A stretch of 64,000 nt of DNA from Paenibacillus spongiae (lineage in GTDB: Bacteria; Bacillota; Bacilli; Paenibacillales; Paenibacillaceae): positions 3,862,501-3,926,500 of the forward strand of contig NZ_CP091430.1 in the NCBI RefSeq assembly GCF_024734895.1. Direction: 5' to 3'. The notes under the pieces are model-generated. The model was not told the DNA's origin, did no database searches, and worked only from the letters and a program-made list of their open reading frames with translations. Shown here one piece after another: positions 18,030 to 25,998 of the stretch. A program made the position numbers and the translations under genes. Each line of letters opens with the position of its first letter. The first letter of the stretch is position 1.

Positions 18030-18676
18030 CGAGGGATCGCAAAGTCCGTACCGGTTGGAAAATCATCGTCGCGCTTACGTTAATCGCGGCCGGCTTTGCC
18101 GTGTACCCGTACTTATTATTCGATCCCGGGCAAAGCCGGGTCGCGATCGACGATTCGTTCAGCCTTCATTATCCGTTGCTGCTCGTCCATATTTACGTGT
18201 CGTTTTTGGCCCTGCTGATCGGATGGCTGCAATTTCTCCCCAGCTTGCGGGCCAGAAAGCCGCACTTACACCGCATGGTCGGACGGCTTTATCTCGGATT
18301 CGTGGTCGTCGGCGGCATTTCCGGGCTCGTCGTCGGTATGTATACGGAAAGCTATGTTCGCCAAATGGCTTTTTTGACCTTGGTGGCGCTATGGCTGTTT
18401 ACGGGATGGAAGGGATATTCGGCCGCTCGGCGCAAACAATTCGACGCTCACGGCATGTGGATGACCCGCAACTACGCCTTAACCTTAGTCGCCGCCAGCG
18501 CGCGCCTTGTGACACCGATATGTATATTGGTGTATCTCGCGGGGCATTGGAACGAACCGTTCCAAGGTGTTCCGGCGATACTGGAGCATGTGCTCGAAGT
18601 CAATATTTGGGTAGGGTTGGTCCTTAATTTCGCTATTTCTGAATGGGTCATCATTAGTCGTCTCATAAAGCGGTAA
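18026..18676 (+). CDS. DUF2306 family integral membrane protein
   Basis: 216 residues with about six membrane segments. HIYVSFLALLIGWLQFLP, HRMVGRLYLGFVVVGGISG and MWMTRNYALTLVAASARLVTP match the DUF2306 family (conserved His residues in membrane helices suggest haem or quinone handling, unproven). Last gene of the 16.0-18.7 kb operon. Confidence 0.85.
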   Translation: MTRDRKVRTGWKIIVALTLIAAGFAVYPYLLFDPGQSRVAIDDSFSLHYPLLLVHIYVSFLALLIGWLQFLPSLRARKPHLHRMVGRLYLGFVVVGGISGLVVGMYTESYVRQMAFLTLVALWLFTGWKGYSAARRKQFDAHGMWMTRNYALTLVAASARLVTPICILVYLAGHWNEPFQGVPAILEHVLEVNIWVGLVLNFAISEWVIISRLIKR

Positions 18677-18700
18677 GTATGGAACAGTATGATCCGATGT

Positions 18701-18755
18701 GCAGCAAACTTGCTGCGTTAGCGGCTGTCACCAACGCCAACAGACTAGCCGCTGA
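18701..18755 (+). terminator. Tandem hairpins after the DUF2306 gene
   Basis: GCAGCA/TGCTGC (18701-18716) is followed by a larger imperfect dyad built on AGCGGC...GCCGCT (18720-18754) and then GATATTTTA. The T-run is weak, so termination is only likely. Confidence 0.4.
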
Positions 18756-18769
18756 TATTTTATCCAGAA

Positions 18770-19587
18770 TTACTTTACTTTAATGACTACCTTTCCTTTG
18801 GCTCTTCCGCTTTCCAGGTAATGAAATGCTTGCCCGGCATCTTTCATAGGATACACCTTATCATAACGGGCTTAATGCGGCCTCCTTCAATAAATTCCTT
18901 TAAAACCTTCAATTGCGCTCCACTCGGTTTCATAAAAAGGAAGTGATATCTAGTTTGGATTTTCTTCTGTAGAGCTTTGATCTTACGGCTGGCGATGGAC
19001 AAAATTGTTGTTTTCATCCAACCCAAATTGGCTTCTTTTCCAAATCTGGCGTTTGGAATGCCGGAGATTGATACGATTTGTCCGCCTGGTTTCAGTATGC
19101 GGAATGATTTTTCCAAAGCTGCTCCACCTAAAGTATCTAACACAGCGTCATATCCGGTAAGCAATTCTTCAAAATTCTCTTTTTTATAATTAATAACTAG
19201 ATCGGCCCCCAACGATTTGACCAATTCATTGCCTTTATCGCTTGCTGTTGTGGCAACGAAAGCTCCCAGCAGCTTGGCCAATTGGATGGCTAATGTTCCG
19301 ATTCGGTTTTTTCGAGGTCTCCCGTAAACTTCATCTCCAGGTTTAAATGCTTTCACCAGATCGCCAACCTTGACTACAACTCCGGAGAAATCATTTACTA
19401 AAATTAAAGGAAATCTGTAATTCAAGAGGAGTTTCATTTTCCCTTCCTTAATTTTAAAGTCAATAGGATTTAAGCTGGCTGCGTGAATTTCCACTAACAC
19501 ATCATCTTCACCGATAGTAGGCGATGGTTGTTCCGTCATCATCAATGGAACATTTTTCCCGTATTTCTCAATGATCATAGCCTTCAT
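18770..19587 (-). pseudogene. Zinc-type alcohol dehydrogenase / quinone reductase with two lesions
   Basis: The N-terminus (MKAMIIEKYGKNVPLMM, then DVLVEIHAASLNPIDFKI) is normal for MDR-family NADPH:quinone reductases of ~310-330 residues. After VYGRPRKNRIGT the sequence jumps to LAIQLAKLLGAF, so ~65 residues including the GxGGVG dinucleotide-binding loop are missing. Near 18865 a one-base deletion shifts the frame: the encoded end is PVMIRCIL, whereas the shifted frame continues DKVYPMKDAGQAFHYLESG and then RAKGKVVIKVK to the stop at 18770. Catalytic function is not expected. Confidence 0.8.
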
Positions 19588-19611
19588 TTAGGATCACTCC
19601 AAATATGATTA

Positions 19612-19625
19612 TTCGTTTAAACAAA
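19612..19625 (-). promoter_or_regulatory. Palindrome TTCGTTTAAACAAA upstream of the dehydrogenase
   Basis: A 14-bp imperfect palindrome with a perfect GTTTAAAC core lies 25 bp before the start of the quinone-reductase-like gene. Its position suits a TetR- or MarR-type operator, but no cognate regulator is adjacent. Confidence 0.35.
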
Positions 19626-19750
19626 TGAACCAAACGTGCATAATAAGTTCTCGCTACAGGATTCCCGTTAAGTCTTTTGTAATTTGAGTTGATCAAGCGA
19701 TTTGCATGCAGTGAATACATTTTTGTTTTCTACGCCTTTTTTCGGATTCA

Positions 19751-19918
19751 TTAAAACCAGACTGTTTCAACACCTTCATACTGATGGGAGGCGGACGGTC
19801 TAGACAAATTTATTTGGCCTGAAATCGCATTAACATTAAGTCCCGATTTGTTCTGTGCCAGCAGCATAATGCTGCGGGATTGACAGCCTTTGTTGCGCTT
19901 TTGATCAGGATAATTTAA
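19751..19918 (-). pseudogene. Possible IS630-type transposase remnant (HTH part)
   Basis: The minus strand reads SIMLLAQNKSGLNVNAISGQ and INLSRPSASHQYEGVETVWF then stop. The order and spacing resemble the N-terminal helix-turn-helix of IS630-family transposases (ILLLAEGKS..EIA..L.LSRPTVY..GVEGLW). No catalytic domain or terminal repeats are found. The assignment rests on a short, decayed motif. Confidence 0.3.
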
Positions 19919-20200
19919 CCAAAAAAAGGGTTTTCCATGGGTTACATAGAAATCCTAACGGGGCACATTTATTATGATGGAGCAGGGCCGCGGCGACTCG
20001 CTCCAGTTCGTTGAAGCAGTGATCATAAATGAAGCTGTTCGAAGGAAGAAAATACTTGGATAAGGACAAAACAAATATTGTTATAAAATCCCAGACGAAC
20101 ACCATTCCAGCCTTTCGTCAAGAAGCTGATAAACACCCTTTATCCCAGTGTAACGCTCGAATTGCTAAAAGGGAAATATAAGGATTGAACCAATGCTAAA

Positions 20201-20347
20201 ATGGCGTTGGATGCGATGGAAAAGTATATAGAAAAGTATGGAATGGACGGAGCTGGCGATGTGCTTCGCGAAGCTGCACCTGAAATCTGGGAGGATATCT
20301 ACTGGCGTGATAACAATGATCCAAGAACAAGAATGGATATTTTCTAA
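20201..20347 (+). CDS. Hypothetical 48-residue ORF, possibly a gene 3' fragment
   Basis: The frame from 20192 reads coding-like residues (MALDAMEKYIEKYGMDGAGD, VLREAAPEIWEDIYW, then PRTRMDIF). There is no good ribosome binding site, so it may be the C-terminal remnant of a larger gene. No family is recognised. Confidence 0.3.
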   Translation: MALDAMEKYIEKYGMDGAGDVLREAAPEIWEDIYWRDNNDPRTRMDIF

Positions 20348-20632
20348 TTACAAATTTTCGATTTTTGATCGGAGTTCCAGTGAAATTGCCGATGCGACGG
20401 TTGGGGGATTTAGTTGGAGAGGCAGCTGTCCGATAAAATTTGCTTATAATCAATTTTTCCATTGAACTCACAAAGGGTTATGCTTCACTATAGAAGTGAA
20501 ATTATATTTCCACTTTTTCTTGCGAAAGGAGATGTTTTGAATGACTGCTTATATGGTAGTGGTGGTTTTGACTTAACCGAATATCGGGCATAGTAAGTTC
20601 CACTCATTGCTTATAGCTTGGATGGAGATAAA

Positions 20633-20656
20633 ACGGGAAGATCCCCCGTGTTTTTT
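20633..20656 (+). terminator. Terminator hairpin
   Basis: ACGGG and CCCGT form a short stem followed by GTTTTTTG. Confidence 0.55.
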
Positions 20657-20699
20657 GCTATGCCATAAACATTAACCTTTCGTGAATACTGCTGTTAGC

Positions 20700-20728
20700 G
20701 GGATACGATGAAGGTCGTATCCCTTTTT
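20700..20728 (+). terminator. Strong terminator ahead of rsgA
   Basis: GGGATACGA and TCGTATCCC form a perfect 9-bp stem with a 6-nt loop and a run of five T. It isolates rsgA from upstream transcription or acts as an attenuator in its leader. Confidence 0.8.
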
Positions 20729-20845
20729 GATTATAAGCCGACTTTTTGGCTTTTCGCCGCGTAACAGCAGCTTCTTAGGAGGCTGCTTGTTCGCGGTATT
20801 TTTATGCCCTAAAACAACTTTAATTTTTTGGAGAGGATCGGGTCG

Positions 20846-21943
20846 ATGATTGATTTGAAACCATACGGCTATGTCGAAGCCGAAACGCCGCCGATCGGTT
20901 TAATACCCGGAAGAGTTACGGAACTTCAGCGAGAGCAATATACCGTCATCACCGAACAAGGAGAAGTGACGGCAGTATTGAAGGGCACGTTCTATCATAC
21001 TGCGGGGGCTCGGGAGGATTTCCCGTGCGTTGGCGATTATGTATGGTTGCAATACAACGAAAACGGCGCTTCTCGCATTGCTAAATTGCTGCCCCGCCGC
21101 TCGAAATTTTCCCGCGCTGACTATTCGGGGCACGCAGCAGGATATGCCAAAACAATACTGGAGCAAGTCGTAGCCACGAATTTTGATTATGTCTTTATCG
21201 TGTCGTCCCTAAACTGGGATTTCAAGGTCAACCGTATCATGCGCTACCTGACACAGACACGTCAGAGCGGCGGTCAACCTGTCGTAATCTTAACAAAAGC
21301 TGACTTGGCCCCAGATTTCAACGGACCGTTAGCCGATGTTCAGAAAGCCTCTCCTGATGTGCCGGTACACGCCGTTTCCAGTCACGCGGGAGTTGGGTTA
21401 GACGCGTTGAGCGAATATCTGCAACCCGGCAAAACCGTGGTATTCCTCGGGATGTCCGGCGTGGGAAAATCCTCGCTGCTAAACGCATTGATGAATCAGG
21501 AAGTGATGACGGTCAAGGCTATCCGTGAGGACGACAGCCGGGGCCGGCACACAACAACTCACCGCCAGCTTTTCATGCTCCCTTCCGGCGCGATGGTTAT
21601 TGATACGCCGGGTATGCGCGAGCTTGGGCTGTTCGGAGCGGACGATGGGATCAGCGCGGGATTTAACGATGTGGAGGAATTATTCACGCAGTGCCGCTTC
21701 CATGATTGCCGCCATAAGACCGAGCCGGGCTGCGCTGTTCTCACCGCCCTTGCCGATGGCTCGTTGCAGCATGAGCATTGGAAGCGATACCTCGCTCAGA
21801 AGCGGGAAAACAAGTTTGCGGACGATAAGGCGGGTTATCTAACGGACAAACGAGCGCGGCATAAATCGCTTGCCATGCAGAGCAAGAATATGAAGAAAAG
21901 CGGAGATTCAAGAAATGAAAACAGAAATGTGCAGATTTTATAG
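20846..21943 (+). CDS. rsgA: Ribosome small subunit-dependent GTPase A (RsgA/YjeQ)
   Basis: 365 residues from ATG at 20846 (GAGAGGAT upstream); a TTG 18 bp earlier is possible. The N-terminal OB-fold (~1-90) is followed by a circularly permuted GTPase domain: G4 TKAD precedes G1 GMSGVGKSS and G3 DTPGM. The C-terminal zinc finger shows CRFHDCRHKTEPGC. RsgA matures 30S ribosomal subunits in the cytosol. The C-terminus is longer than usual, with a basic tail (KSLAMQSKNMKKSGD). Because it lacks the usual PASTA-kinase/rpe neighbours it may be a second copy; that is inference. Confidence 0.92.
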   Translation: MIDLKPYGYVEAETPPIGLIPGRVTELQREQYTVITEQGEVTAVLKGTFYHTAGAREDFPCVGDYVWLQYNENGASRIAKLLPRRSKFSRADYSGHAAGYAKTILEQVVATNFDYVFIVSSLNWDFKVNRIMRYLTQTRQSGGQPVVILTKADLAPDFNGPLADVQKASPDVPVHAVSSHAGVGLDALSEYLQPGKTVVFLGMSGVGKSSLLNALMNQEVMTVKAIREDDSRGRHTTTHRQLFMLPSGAMVIDTPGMRELGLFGADDGISAGFNDVEELFTQCRFHDCRHKTEPGCAVLTALADGSLQHEHWKRYLAQKRENKFADDKAGYLTDKRARHKSLAMQSKNMKKSGDSRNENRNVQIL

Positions 21944-22025
21944 TGATACACCGTGTGCGATAGAAGAAGCGAAAGATATGCTCAACCATTATCAACCTAT
22001 GAATGGAGGACTTCAACATGAGTGA
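21915..22025 (+). CDS. Small ORF of 36 residues between rsgA and the phosphotransferase
   Basis: ATG at 21915 opens MKTEMCRFYSDTPC, overlaps the last 29 bp of rsgA, and its stop overlaps the phosphotransferase start by 8 bp. This bridging overlap would couple translation of the neighbours. No family is recognised and the ribosome binding site is modest. Confidence 0.35.
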   Translation: MKTEMCRFYSDTPCAIEEAKDMLNHYQPMNGGLQHE

Positions 22026-23049
22026 AATAATAGCTGAAACTCTGAAACAGGTTTTAAGCAAAATGCTCGTTACAAAAATAATCCACGTCGATTTCCAAGC
22101 TAAGCCGTTACATGGCGGTACATTGGGTCACGTCCAGCTTGTAACTGGCAATGCCGAAACCGCTGACGGCGGGAAATTGCCCTTTAAAATCGTTTCAAAA
22201 ACGCAAACGAAATGGGAACGCTACAGCGATCCCGATTCATGGCGCAGGGAATATGATTTTTATCAATCCAATTTCGGCGCTCTGTTTTCTGAATCATTCC
22301 GTTGGCCTGAATGTTATCACGTCGAAATGAACGAAGAAGAAAACGAAACGCAGATATGGATGGAATATATCGACGGCATATCAGGTTTAGATTTGACCGG
22401 CGATATGTATGAACGCGCAGCCGAGGAATTAGGACGGTTTCAAGGCAAGCTATATGCCGAACAGCCAGCTTTTTTACAGAACTTGACCAACTTGAGCAAT
22501 GTGGAGTATATGAAGAACTTCTATCTTCACTATCGGTCATGGAAAAGAGTGTACGATTATATACGTTCCGACGATTGCGAAATTCCGAAACATTTATGTA
22601 AAATGCTCATCGACGTGGATGAAAACGCTGACGAAATACTCAACCGAATTGAAAAGCTGCCTATCGTGCTGTGCCACAGAGATTTTTGGGTGACAAACAT
22701 AATTTATTCAGACGGTAATATGATAATCATCGACTGGGATACCGCTGGGTGGGGCTATCTAGGTGAAGATCTGGCAAGTCTTATCGCGGACGAAGCCGAT
22801 ACGGAACACATGGTTGAGTACTACCGCAGATGTATCCCGGCGTATTACAAGGGCTTTTCGGAATATGCGGATATTTCACCTATAACGGATAACTGCGTAT
22901 ATGAGATGATTCTGCTTATGTTCGGGTACAGGCTTGTTGAGTGGTATATGGACGCAGGGTCGGGAAACAAGCTCCAGGAAACGGATGATGAAAGAACGCT
23001 GCACATCGATACCCTGCAAAAAATCTATGAGATGAGAATTGAACAATGA
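22018..23049 (+). CDS. Aminoglycoside-phosphotransferase-like (APH) kinase
   Basis: 343 residues from ATG at 22018 (GGAGG 8 bp upstream). Protein-kinase-like fold: catalytic loop LCHRDFWVTNII (HxDxxxxN) and metal-binding IIIDWDTAGWG. The N-lobe lacks a classic Gly-rich loop, though HGGTLGHV may serve. Substrates of such kinases include aminoglycosides, choline, macrolides and sugars; none can be assigned. Likely co-transcribed with rsgA through the small bridging ORF. Confidence 0.85.
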   Translation: MSEIIAETLKQVLSKMLVTKIIHVDFQAKPLHGGTLGHVQLVTGNAETADGGKLPFKIVSKTQTKWERYSDPDSWRREYDFYQSNFGALFSESFRWPECYHVEMNEEENETQIWMEYIDGISGLDLTGDMYERAAEELGRFQGKLYAEQPAFLQNLTNLSNVEYMKNFYLHYRSWKRVYDYIRSDDCEIPKHLCKMLIDVDENADEILNRIEKLPIVLCHRDFWVTNIIYSDGNMIIIDWDTAGWGYLGEDLASLIADEADTEHMVEYYRRCIPAYYKGFSEYADISPITDNCVYEMILLMFGYRLVEWYMDAGSGNKLQETDDERTLHIDTLQKIYEMRIEQ

Positions 23050-23084
23050 TTGTCAATTAGATCGCAATCCTCAAGAACATCCAC

Positions 23085-23117
23085 AAGGCTGCCGATTTGT
23101 ATACGGCAGCCTTGTTG
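23085..23117 (+). terminator. Terminator after the APH-like gene
   Basis: AAGGCTGCCG and CGGCAGCCTT form a perfect 10-bp stem with a 9-nt loop and GTTGT after it. It occupies the place of the central hairpin of the structured repeat (see 23157-23180). Confidence 0.8.
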
Positions 23118-23156
23118 TGCAGCGACACATAACTCCTCAATAAACTCCCAGTCCCC

Positions 23157-23180
23157 GTTGAACGGGCGGATAGTTGAACG
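23157..23180 (+). repeat. Right block of a diverged structured repeat
   Basis: GTTGAACGGGCGGATAGTTG matches the right block of the 37-47 kb repeats (CTAACGGGCAGgATAGTTGAA). With the hairpin at 23085-23113 it may be a decayed copy following the APH-like gene. Confidence 0.5.
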
Positions 23181-23201
23181 TGTAAATCAGAGAAAATGCT
23201 A

Positions 23202-23250
23202 TTGACAAAATAAGCTACTACGTGTTACTTTATAGCAGTAGTAAGTAACA
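23202..23250 (+). promoter_or_regulatory. Promoter and palindromic operator of the padR operon
   Basis: -35 TTGACA (23202-23207) and -10 TACTTT (23226-23231) are 18 bp apart. A perfect inverted repeat TGTTACTT-N12-AAGTAACA (23223-23250) covers the -10 region and start point. PadR regulators bind such dyads and usually repress their own operon, so autorepression is the simplest reading. Confidence 0.75.
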
Positions 23251-23286
23251 CTTCATACAAGTCGTACAGAATAGCAAAGGGTGATT

Positions 23287-23616
23287 GTGCTGGAAAATCT
23301 AACGGAAATGCTCAAAGGCGTGCTTGAGGGCTCTGTCCTTGAAATTATAAGCCGCCAAGAAACCTACGGATACGAAATTACGCGGCGGCTGAACGCCCTC
23401 GGCTTCACCGATGTTGTGGAGGGAACGGTGTACACCATCCTGATCCGGCTTGAAAAAAACAAGTTGGTCGAGATCACCAAGAAGCCCTCCGACATGGGAC
23501 CGCCGCGAAAATTTTTCTCGATCAACGATGCGGGGCGCGAGGAGCTGCGGAGGTTCTGGGAAAAATGGGAGTTCGTATCTTCAAAAATTAATGAGTTAAA
23601 GGAGAACGAATCATGA
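23287..23616 (+). CDS. PadR-family transcriptional regulator
   Basis: 109 residues from GTG at 23287 (AAAGG upstream; GTG at 23281 is an alternative). Winged-helix core EGSVLEIISRQETYGYEITR, DVVEGTVYTILIRLEKNKLV and GPPRKFFSINDAGREEL are characteristic of PadR-s1 proteins that sense lipophilic drugs and control exporters. The stop overlaps the next gene by ATGA. It heads a five-gene operon ending in a DrrAB-type exporter. Confidence 0.93.
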   Translation: MLENLTEMLKGVLEGSVLEIISRQETYGYEITRRLNALGFTDVVEGTVYTILIRLEKNKLVEITKKPSDMGPPRKFFSINDAGREELRRFWEKWEFVSSKINELKENES

Positions 23617-23960
23617 ACTTTTGGGAAAAAATTACCGGCAGCGACATGACTAAAGAATTTAAGACTTTTGAATCGCGAGTCAAAAAGCTGCCGGCGGATT
23701 ATCAAGCGGCATGGGAACAAATTAATGTCAATCTTTGGCCGCACTCCGATTTCACCGGTCGCAATCTGATGCCAATTCTTGACGGTGTGCTTGGCTTGCT
23801 GGAAGAAATGGCGGCGGACGGTCAAAGTGTCCAAGAGGCTTTGGGTGACGATATCAAAGGCTTCTGTTCAGCGTTGGCCAGTGAAGAAGGGGCGAAGTCT
23901 CTTCGCGACAAGTGGCGCGAGCAACTCAACAATAATATCGCCAAAAAATTAGGTAAATAG
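23613..23960 (+). CDS. DUF1048 family protein (first of two)
   Basis: 115 residues, start overlapping padR (ATGA). Small helical soluble protein of the DUF1048 family (pattern FESRVKKLPADYQAAWEQI and LMPILDGVLGLLEEMAADG, then DDIKGFCSALA). DUF1048 proteins commonly lie between padR and an ABC exporter in Firmicutes; their function is unknown. It resembles the next gene in layout, suggesting an old duplication. Confidence 0.85.
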   Translation: MNFWEKITGSDMTKEFKTFESRVKKLPADYQAAWEQINVNLWPHSDFTGRNLMPILDGVLGLLEEMAADGQSVQEALGDDIKGFCSALASEEGAKSLRDKWREQLNNNIAKKLGK

Positions 23961-23972
23961 GAGGAGGATAAA

Positions 23973-24323
23973 ATGAACATACGAGATATCATCGAAGGCA
24001 AAAAAGAGTGGAGAGCGCACGTGGCGCGTGTCAAAGCGCTCCCGCAAGATTATCAGATTGTTTATAAAGAAATTCAAAAATATCTCTTCAAGGTCGGCCC
24101 TCTTGAACTAACCGAGGGGACGGGTTTGCTCTCGGGGATAGTCGATCTTTTTGAAGAGGGAGCGGCCATGGGGAAAGGCGTGCTCGAAGTGACGGGAAGT
24201 GACGTAGCGGCTTTCTGCGACGATCTAATCAAAGATTCAAAAACGTACGCTGACATCTATCAAGAATCTGTTGGCCAAGAAAGTAAGAAGGCCATGAAAA
24301 AGGTTACGGATAAGGAAAAATAA
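23973..24323 (+). CDS. DUF1048 family protein (second of two)
   Basis: 116 residues, ATG behind AGGAGGATAAA. Same architecture as the preceding gene: HVARVKALPQDYQIVYKEIQ, LLSGIVDLFEEGAAMGKGV and DVAAFCDDLI. Two diverged tandem copies suggest a heterodimer or subfunctionalisation, possibly as an accessory to the exporter; inference only. Confidence 0.85.
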   Translation: MNIRDIIEGKKEWRAHVARVKALPQDYQIVYKEIQKYLFKVGPLELTEGTGLLSGIVDLFEEGAAMGKGVLEVTGSDVAAFCDDLIKDSKTYADIYQESVGQESKKAMKKVTDKEK

Positions 24324-24338
24324 AAGGGGGATGTCGCG

Positions 24339-25097
24339 ATGGAAAGAGCAATTGAAGTGAAAGGTCTGCGAAAGTCTTTCAAGGACATAGAAGTCCTAAA
24401 GGGCGTAGATTTTGATGTGAAGCGAGGCGAGATTTACGCCCTGCTTGGCTCTAATGGCGCGGGCAAGACGACGATTGTCAGAATTCTCACCACGCTGCTC
24501 AAACAGGACGGAGGTACCGCAGTCGTAAACGGATTCGACGTCGCGTCAAAACCCGAGAATGTGCGGCGTGCAATCAGTCTGACCGGGCAATTTGCGGCAG
24601 TGGATGAGGTTTTGACCGGGCGGGAAAATCTGATCATGATTGCCAAGCTGCGGCATCTGGATCATCCGCGTCAAGTTGCGGACGATTTGCTGAAACGTTT
24701 CGGCTTAACTGACGCAGCCGACCGTAAGCCATCTGCTTATTCGGGTGGCATGCGCCGCAGACTCGACATCGCGTTGAGCCTTGTGGGAAAACCGCAGATC
24801 ATTTTCCTCGACGAGCCAACTACCGGGCTTGACCCCGAGGCGCGTATCGAGGTTTGGAAGATTGTAAAGGAGCTTGCTGACAGCGGCACGACGGTATTTC
24901 TGACCACGCAGTATTTAGAGGAAGCCGAGCAGCTTGCCGACCGAATTGCCATTCTGCACGAGGGCAGGATTATCGCCGGCGGTACGCTCGCGGAGTTGAA
25001 AAAGCTGTTCCCGAAAGCGAAGGTAGAGTATGTTGAAAAACAGCCGACATTGGAGGAAGTATTCCTCGCAATCATCGGTAAAAAGGAGGCCATGTAA
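24339..25097 (+). CDS. ABC transporter ATP-binding protein, DrrA-like
   Basis: 252 residues. Walker A GSNGAGKTT, signature YSGGMRRRLDIALSL, Walker B IIFLDEPTTGLDPEAR and H-loop TTQYLEEAEQLADRI match the daunorubicin-resistance (DrrA) subfamily. It energises drug or lipid export with the adjacent ABC-2 permease. GGGGG-type ribosome binding site 8 bp upstream. The next gene starts directly at its stop. Confidence 0.94.
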   Translation: MERAIEVKGLRKSFKDIEVLKGVDFDVKRGEIYALLGSNGAGKTTIVRILTTLLKQDGGTAVVNGFDVASKPENVRRAISLTGQFAAVDEVLTGRENLIMIAKLRHLDHPRQVADDLLKRFGLTDAADRKPSAYSGGMRRRLDIALSLVGKPQIIFLDEPTTGLDPEARIEVWKIVKELADSGTTVFLTTQYLEEAEQLADRIAILHEGRIIAGGTLAELKKLFPKAKVEYVEKQPTLEEVFLAIIGKKEAM

Positions 25098-25868
25098 ATG
25101 GAGGCGTCAAAAAACCATTTTTTCAGTGACATGAGCGTTATGCTTGGACGTTCCATGCGCCATATTTTCCGCAGTATGGACACCATCCTTACGGTCTGCA
25201 TCACTCCGATTGCAATGATGCTGTTGTTCGTTTATGTGTTTGGCGGCGCAATCGAAACCGGTACGGATAACTATGTGAACTACCTGCTGCCTGGCATACT
25301 GCTTATGGCTATTGCTAGCGGGGTGGCCTACGTGGCTTACCGCCTGTTTATGGATAAGCAACGGGGCATCATTGAGCGGTTCCACTCCATGCCGATTGCG
25401 CGTTCCACTGTCCTGTGGGGGCACGTGCTGACCTCGGTGGTATCCAACGTCATTTCTGTTGTCGTCATCATTCTCGTAGCGCTCATTATGGGCTTTCGTT
25501 CATCGGCAGGGGTACTGTCTTGGCTTGCCGTAGCCGGTATACTCGTGCTGTTTACGCTGGCTTTGACTTTGGTCGCTGCCATTGCCGGACTGTCCGCAAA
25601 AACGATGGAAGGCGCGAGCGCTTTTTCCTATCCGTTAATATTCCTGCCGTTTATCAGTTCTGCCTTCGTGCCGACCGACTCGATGCCGAAAGTCGTTCGG
25701 GCCTTTGCCGAAAATCAGCCGGTGACCTCAATCGTAGAAACCATCCGTGCACTATTGTCAAGTCAACCGGTAGGCAATGAGATCTGGGTCGCTTTAGCGT
25801 GGTGCTTAGGGATAATGATCGTCGCATATCTATTTGCGGTGCGCGCATACAAACGGAATGCAGCTTGA
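25098..25868 (+). CDS. ABC-2 type transporter permease, DrrB-like
   Basis: 256 residues with six membrane segments. The profile (FVYVFGGAIETGTDNYVNYL then LLPGILLMAIASG and PLIFLPFISSAFVP) is typical of DrrB/ABC-2 permeases. Starts immediately after the ATPase stop and is followed by a terminator, so it ends the PadR-controlled drug-efflux operon. Confidence 0.93.
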   Translation: MEASKNHFFSDMSVMLGRSMRHIFRSMDTILTVCITPIAMMLLFVYVFGGAIETGTDNYVNYLLPGILLMAIASGVAYVAYRLFMDKQRGIIERFHSMPIARSTVLWGHVLTSVVSNVISVVVIILVALIMGFRSSAGVLSWLAVAGILVLFTLALTLVAAIAGLSAKTMEGASAFSYPLIFLPFISSAFVPTDSMPKVVRAFAENQPVTSIVETIRALLSSQPVGNEIWVALAWCLGIMIVAYLFAVRAYKRNAA

Positions 25869-25914
25869 TGTTATGTTAAACTCAAACAGTGAATGATAGT
25901 ACGGAGTAATATAT

Positions 25915-25948
25915 GGGCTGCCGATCGGAAGATCAGCTGCCCTTTTTT
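25915..25948 (+). terminator. Terminator of the padR-drrAB operon
   Basis: GGGCTGCCGATC and GATCAGCTGCCC pair with two mismatches around GGAA and are followed by six T. Confidence 0.85.
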
Positions 25949-25998
25949 GTTTGGACGCATATTCGATATGCAATACGCGGCATCCATTATTCATTTAG

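Larger units (their letters stand above)
19588..20200. other. Gene-poor, decayed stretch
   Basis: About 600 bp without an intact gene. It holds a possible operator (19612-19625) and an apparent transposase remnant (19751-19918, minus). The stretch 19905-20105 on the minus strand is open for 66 codons but has no ribosome binding site or recognised motif. Confidence 0.5.
20348..20845. other. Intergenic stretch with two terminators and a truncated start
   Basis: GAAAGGAGATGTTTTGA precedes ATG at 20541, which opens MTAYMVVVVLT and then stops at 20574; this looks like the first residues of a lost gene. Two hairpins with T-runs follow (20633-20656 and 20700-20728). No intact gene. Confidence 0.5.
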
